Below, in pieces: positions 62,783 through 64,000 of a DNA stretch of 64,000 nucleotides; position 1 is the first letter of the stretch, and the number at the start of each line of letters is the position of its first letter. Source of the DNA: Deinococcus murrayi DSM 11303. GTDB lineage: Bacteria > Deinococcota > Deinococci > Deinococcales > Deinococcaceae. The DNA lies in contig NZ_KI519502.1 of the NCBI RefSeq assembly GCF_000482805.1, positions 1 to 64,000 on the forward strand, read 5' to 3'. The position numbers and the translations under genes were made by a program. The notes under the pieces were generated by a model, which had not been told where the DNA came from, did no database searches, and was given only the letters and a program-made list of their open reading frames with translations.

Positions 62783-62817
62783 AAGAAGCCGGAGCCTCGC
62801 GCCCCGGCTTCTTTGAT
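62783..62817 (+). terminator. Rho-independent terminator of lysJ
   Basis: AAGAAGCCGG (62783-62792) pairs perfectly with CCGGCTTCTT (62804-62813), followed by TGATT. Confidence 0.85.
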
Positions 62818-62826
62818 TGGCCGCGT

Positions 62827-63582
62827 CTACTCCAGCGTCTCGCGCAGGCGGGCCACGTTCAGTTCCCGCGCCGGGGCGTCGAGCGCCACCTCGCCGCCGC
62901 GCAGGGCGATGACCCGTTGCCCCAGGGCCAGGGCTTCTTCGAGGTGGTGGGTCACGAAGACCACCGTGACCCGCCGCGCCGCCCAGATGCTCAGCAGCTC
63001 GCCTGCGAGGACCGTGCGGGTGCGGTCGTCGAGGGCGCTGAAGGGTTCGTCCAGCAGCAACAGCCGGGGCCGCAGCGCGAGGGCGCGGGCCAGGCTGACC
63101 CGCTGGCGCTGCCCGCCCGACAGCTCGTGGACCCGCCGCCCACCGTAGCCCTCCAGCCCGACGAGGCGCAGGGCGTCCGCGACCCGCTCCTCCCGCTCGG
63201 CGCGGGGGGTGCGGCGCTGTTCCAGCCCGAAGGAGATATTCCCAGCCACCGTGCGCCAGGGAAAGAGGGCCGCCTCCTGCTGCACCAGCGTCAGGCGGGG
63301 GTCCGGTCCGGTGACGGGCGTGTCGCCCAGCAGAATCGTCCCCATCTGCGGGCGCAGAAAGCCCGCGAGCAGCGACAGCAGCGTGCTCTTGCCGCTGCCC
63401 GATGGCCCCACCACGCACAGGAACTCGCCCGCCCCCACCGCGAGGCTCAGCGGCCCCAGGCCCGCCGGAGCGGTGGCCGAGCGGGTGCGCCCGTAGCGGT
63501 AGGTCACCCCGTCCAGCACGAGGGGCAGTCCCTGGGGCGGCTCGTCGGCGGGGACAGGGGGAGCGGGGCTGAGGGCCGTCAT
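62827..63582 (-). CDS. ABC transporter ATPase, NitT/TauT type
   Basis: A 251-residue ATPase: Walker [15 protein letters not shown]-loop [18 protein letters not shown], signature [15 protein letters not shown], Walker [13 protein letters not shown], and the His switch [10 protein letters not shown]. It has the FPWRTV Q-loop of the SsuB/TauB/NrtD group (nitrate, sulfonate, thiamine-precursor importers). The substrate is not known. It starts 4 bp inside the end of the permease gene, so the two are coupled. Confidence 0.92.
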   Translation of the reverse strand: MTALSPAPPVPADEPPQGLPLVLDGVTYRYGRTRSATAPAGLGPLSLAVGAGEFLCVVGPSGSGKSTLLSLLAGFLRPQMGTILLGDTPVTGPDPRLTLVQQEAALFPWRTVAGNISFGLEQRRTPRAEREERVADALRLVGLEGYGGRRVHELSGGQRQRVSLARALALRPRLLLLDEPFSALDDRTRTVLAGELLSIWAARRVTVVFVTHHLEEALALGQRVIALRGGEVALDAPARELNVARLRETLE

Positions 63583-64000
63583 GGGGTCACCTCCAGCCCG
63601 TAATCCCGCCGCACCCGGCCTTCGAGCGCCCGCAACCCGGCATCGAACACGCCGCCGATGAGGCCGATGATGAGGATGCTCGCCAGCACGAGGGCGACAT
63701 TGGCGGTTGCCCGCCCGACCTCCAGTTGCTCGCCAATGGACGCCACCCCGCTGATGAGCAGCTCACCGCCCACCAGCGCCCGCCACGCAAAGCTCCAGGC
63801 GGTCCGCAGGCCGGTCAGCACGTTGGGCAGCGCGGCGGGCAGCAGCACCCCGGTCGTCAGGGAGAGGCCCCGCGCCCCCAGGGTCCGCCCCGCGACCCGC
63901 AGCGCGGGGGGCACGTTGAGCAGCGCTCCGGACACCGCCAGCGCCACCGGGATAAAGCCCTCCAGGATGACCACGAACAGCACCGCCCGCTCGTTGAGGC
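63579..64000 (-). CDS. ABC transporter permease, NitT/TauT type (partial at window end)
   Basis: The C-terminal 140 residues of an inner-membrane permease; the start lies beyond the window. Visible are hydrophobic helices ([40 protein letters not shown]) and the EAA-type cytoplasmic loop [19 protein letters not shown] that contacts the ATPase. The typical SsuC/TauC ending follows. A binding protein was not seen and may lie upstream. Confidence 0.88.
   Translation of the reverse strand, partial: LNERAVLFVVILEGFIPVALAVSGALLNVPPALRVAGRTLGARGLSLTTGVLLPAALPNVLTGLRTAWSFAWRALVGGELLISGVASIGEQLEVGRATANVALVLASILIIGLIGGVFDAGLRALEGRVRRDYGLEVTP

Overview
The window is chromosomal DNA from a Deinococcus-type bacterium. 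The evidence is very high G+C, a lycopene cyclase plus a carotenoid-type P450, the NurA/HerA DNA-end-processing pair, an N-terminal-domain-rich BamA ending in Phe, and many genes that begin 5-8 nt after a TANNNT -10 box with no Shine-Dalgarno (SD), the leaderless pattern known from Deinococcus. Genus is inferred from remembered family sequences, not from a search.

Layout. 1-1.9 kb: broken IS3-family element inserted in, and truncating, a secreted subtilase. 2.2-5.85 kb: proline catabolism operon (GntR regulator, proline dehydrogenase, an unknown protein, P5C dehydrogenase) with a palindromic operator. 6-20.9 kb: mostly small independent units (MgtC, RecO, esterase, lycopene cyclase, serine dehydratase subunits, Uma2, PadR operon, HAD/HIT, SDR, GNAT/DinB, response regulator, a LysY-like protein lacking its catalytic Cys with PurB, thioredoxin, TPR). 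20.9-25.6 kb: NAD locus, NadE facing a coupled operon of MFS transporter, PncB and NMNAT fused to a damaged Nudix domain. 25.6-34.8 kb: Tat-exported ferritin-like protein, methylmalonyl-CoA mutase with MeaB and a secreted unknown, Rpe-ComB, GH13 lipoprotein, carboxynorspermidine decarboxylase. 35-44.6 kb: DUF4384 protein, secreted hydrolase, ArsR/SdpI-like pair, DUF554, small HTH gene with a structured leader, potassium channel, P450, DivIVA, YggS. 44.9-57.99 kb: BamA, MerR regulator with a classic stretched-spacer promoter, RqcH, PanD, HD-GYP, PfkB, HDAC-like deacetylase, CRP regulator, NurA-HerA. 58-59.4 kb: an AT-rich island with two unrecognised exported proteins, ending at a 15-bp-stem terminator. 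59.5-64 kb: glutathionylspermidine-synthase-like enzyme with a YgiB-like lipoprotein, LysJ aminotransferase and the start of a NitT/TauT-type ABC transporter.

The least ordinary parts are the AT-rich island, the two unknown proteins embedded in catabolic operons, the two enzymes that have lost catalytic segments (LysY-like, Nudix), the structured leader before the small HTH gene, and a two-copy family of long inverted repeats. Leaderless promoters recur across the whole window and were used to choose several non-ATG starts. No tRNA, rRNA, CRISPR array or prophage was seen.
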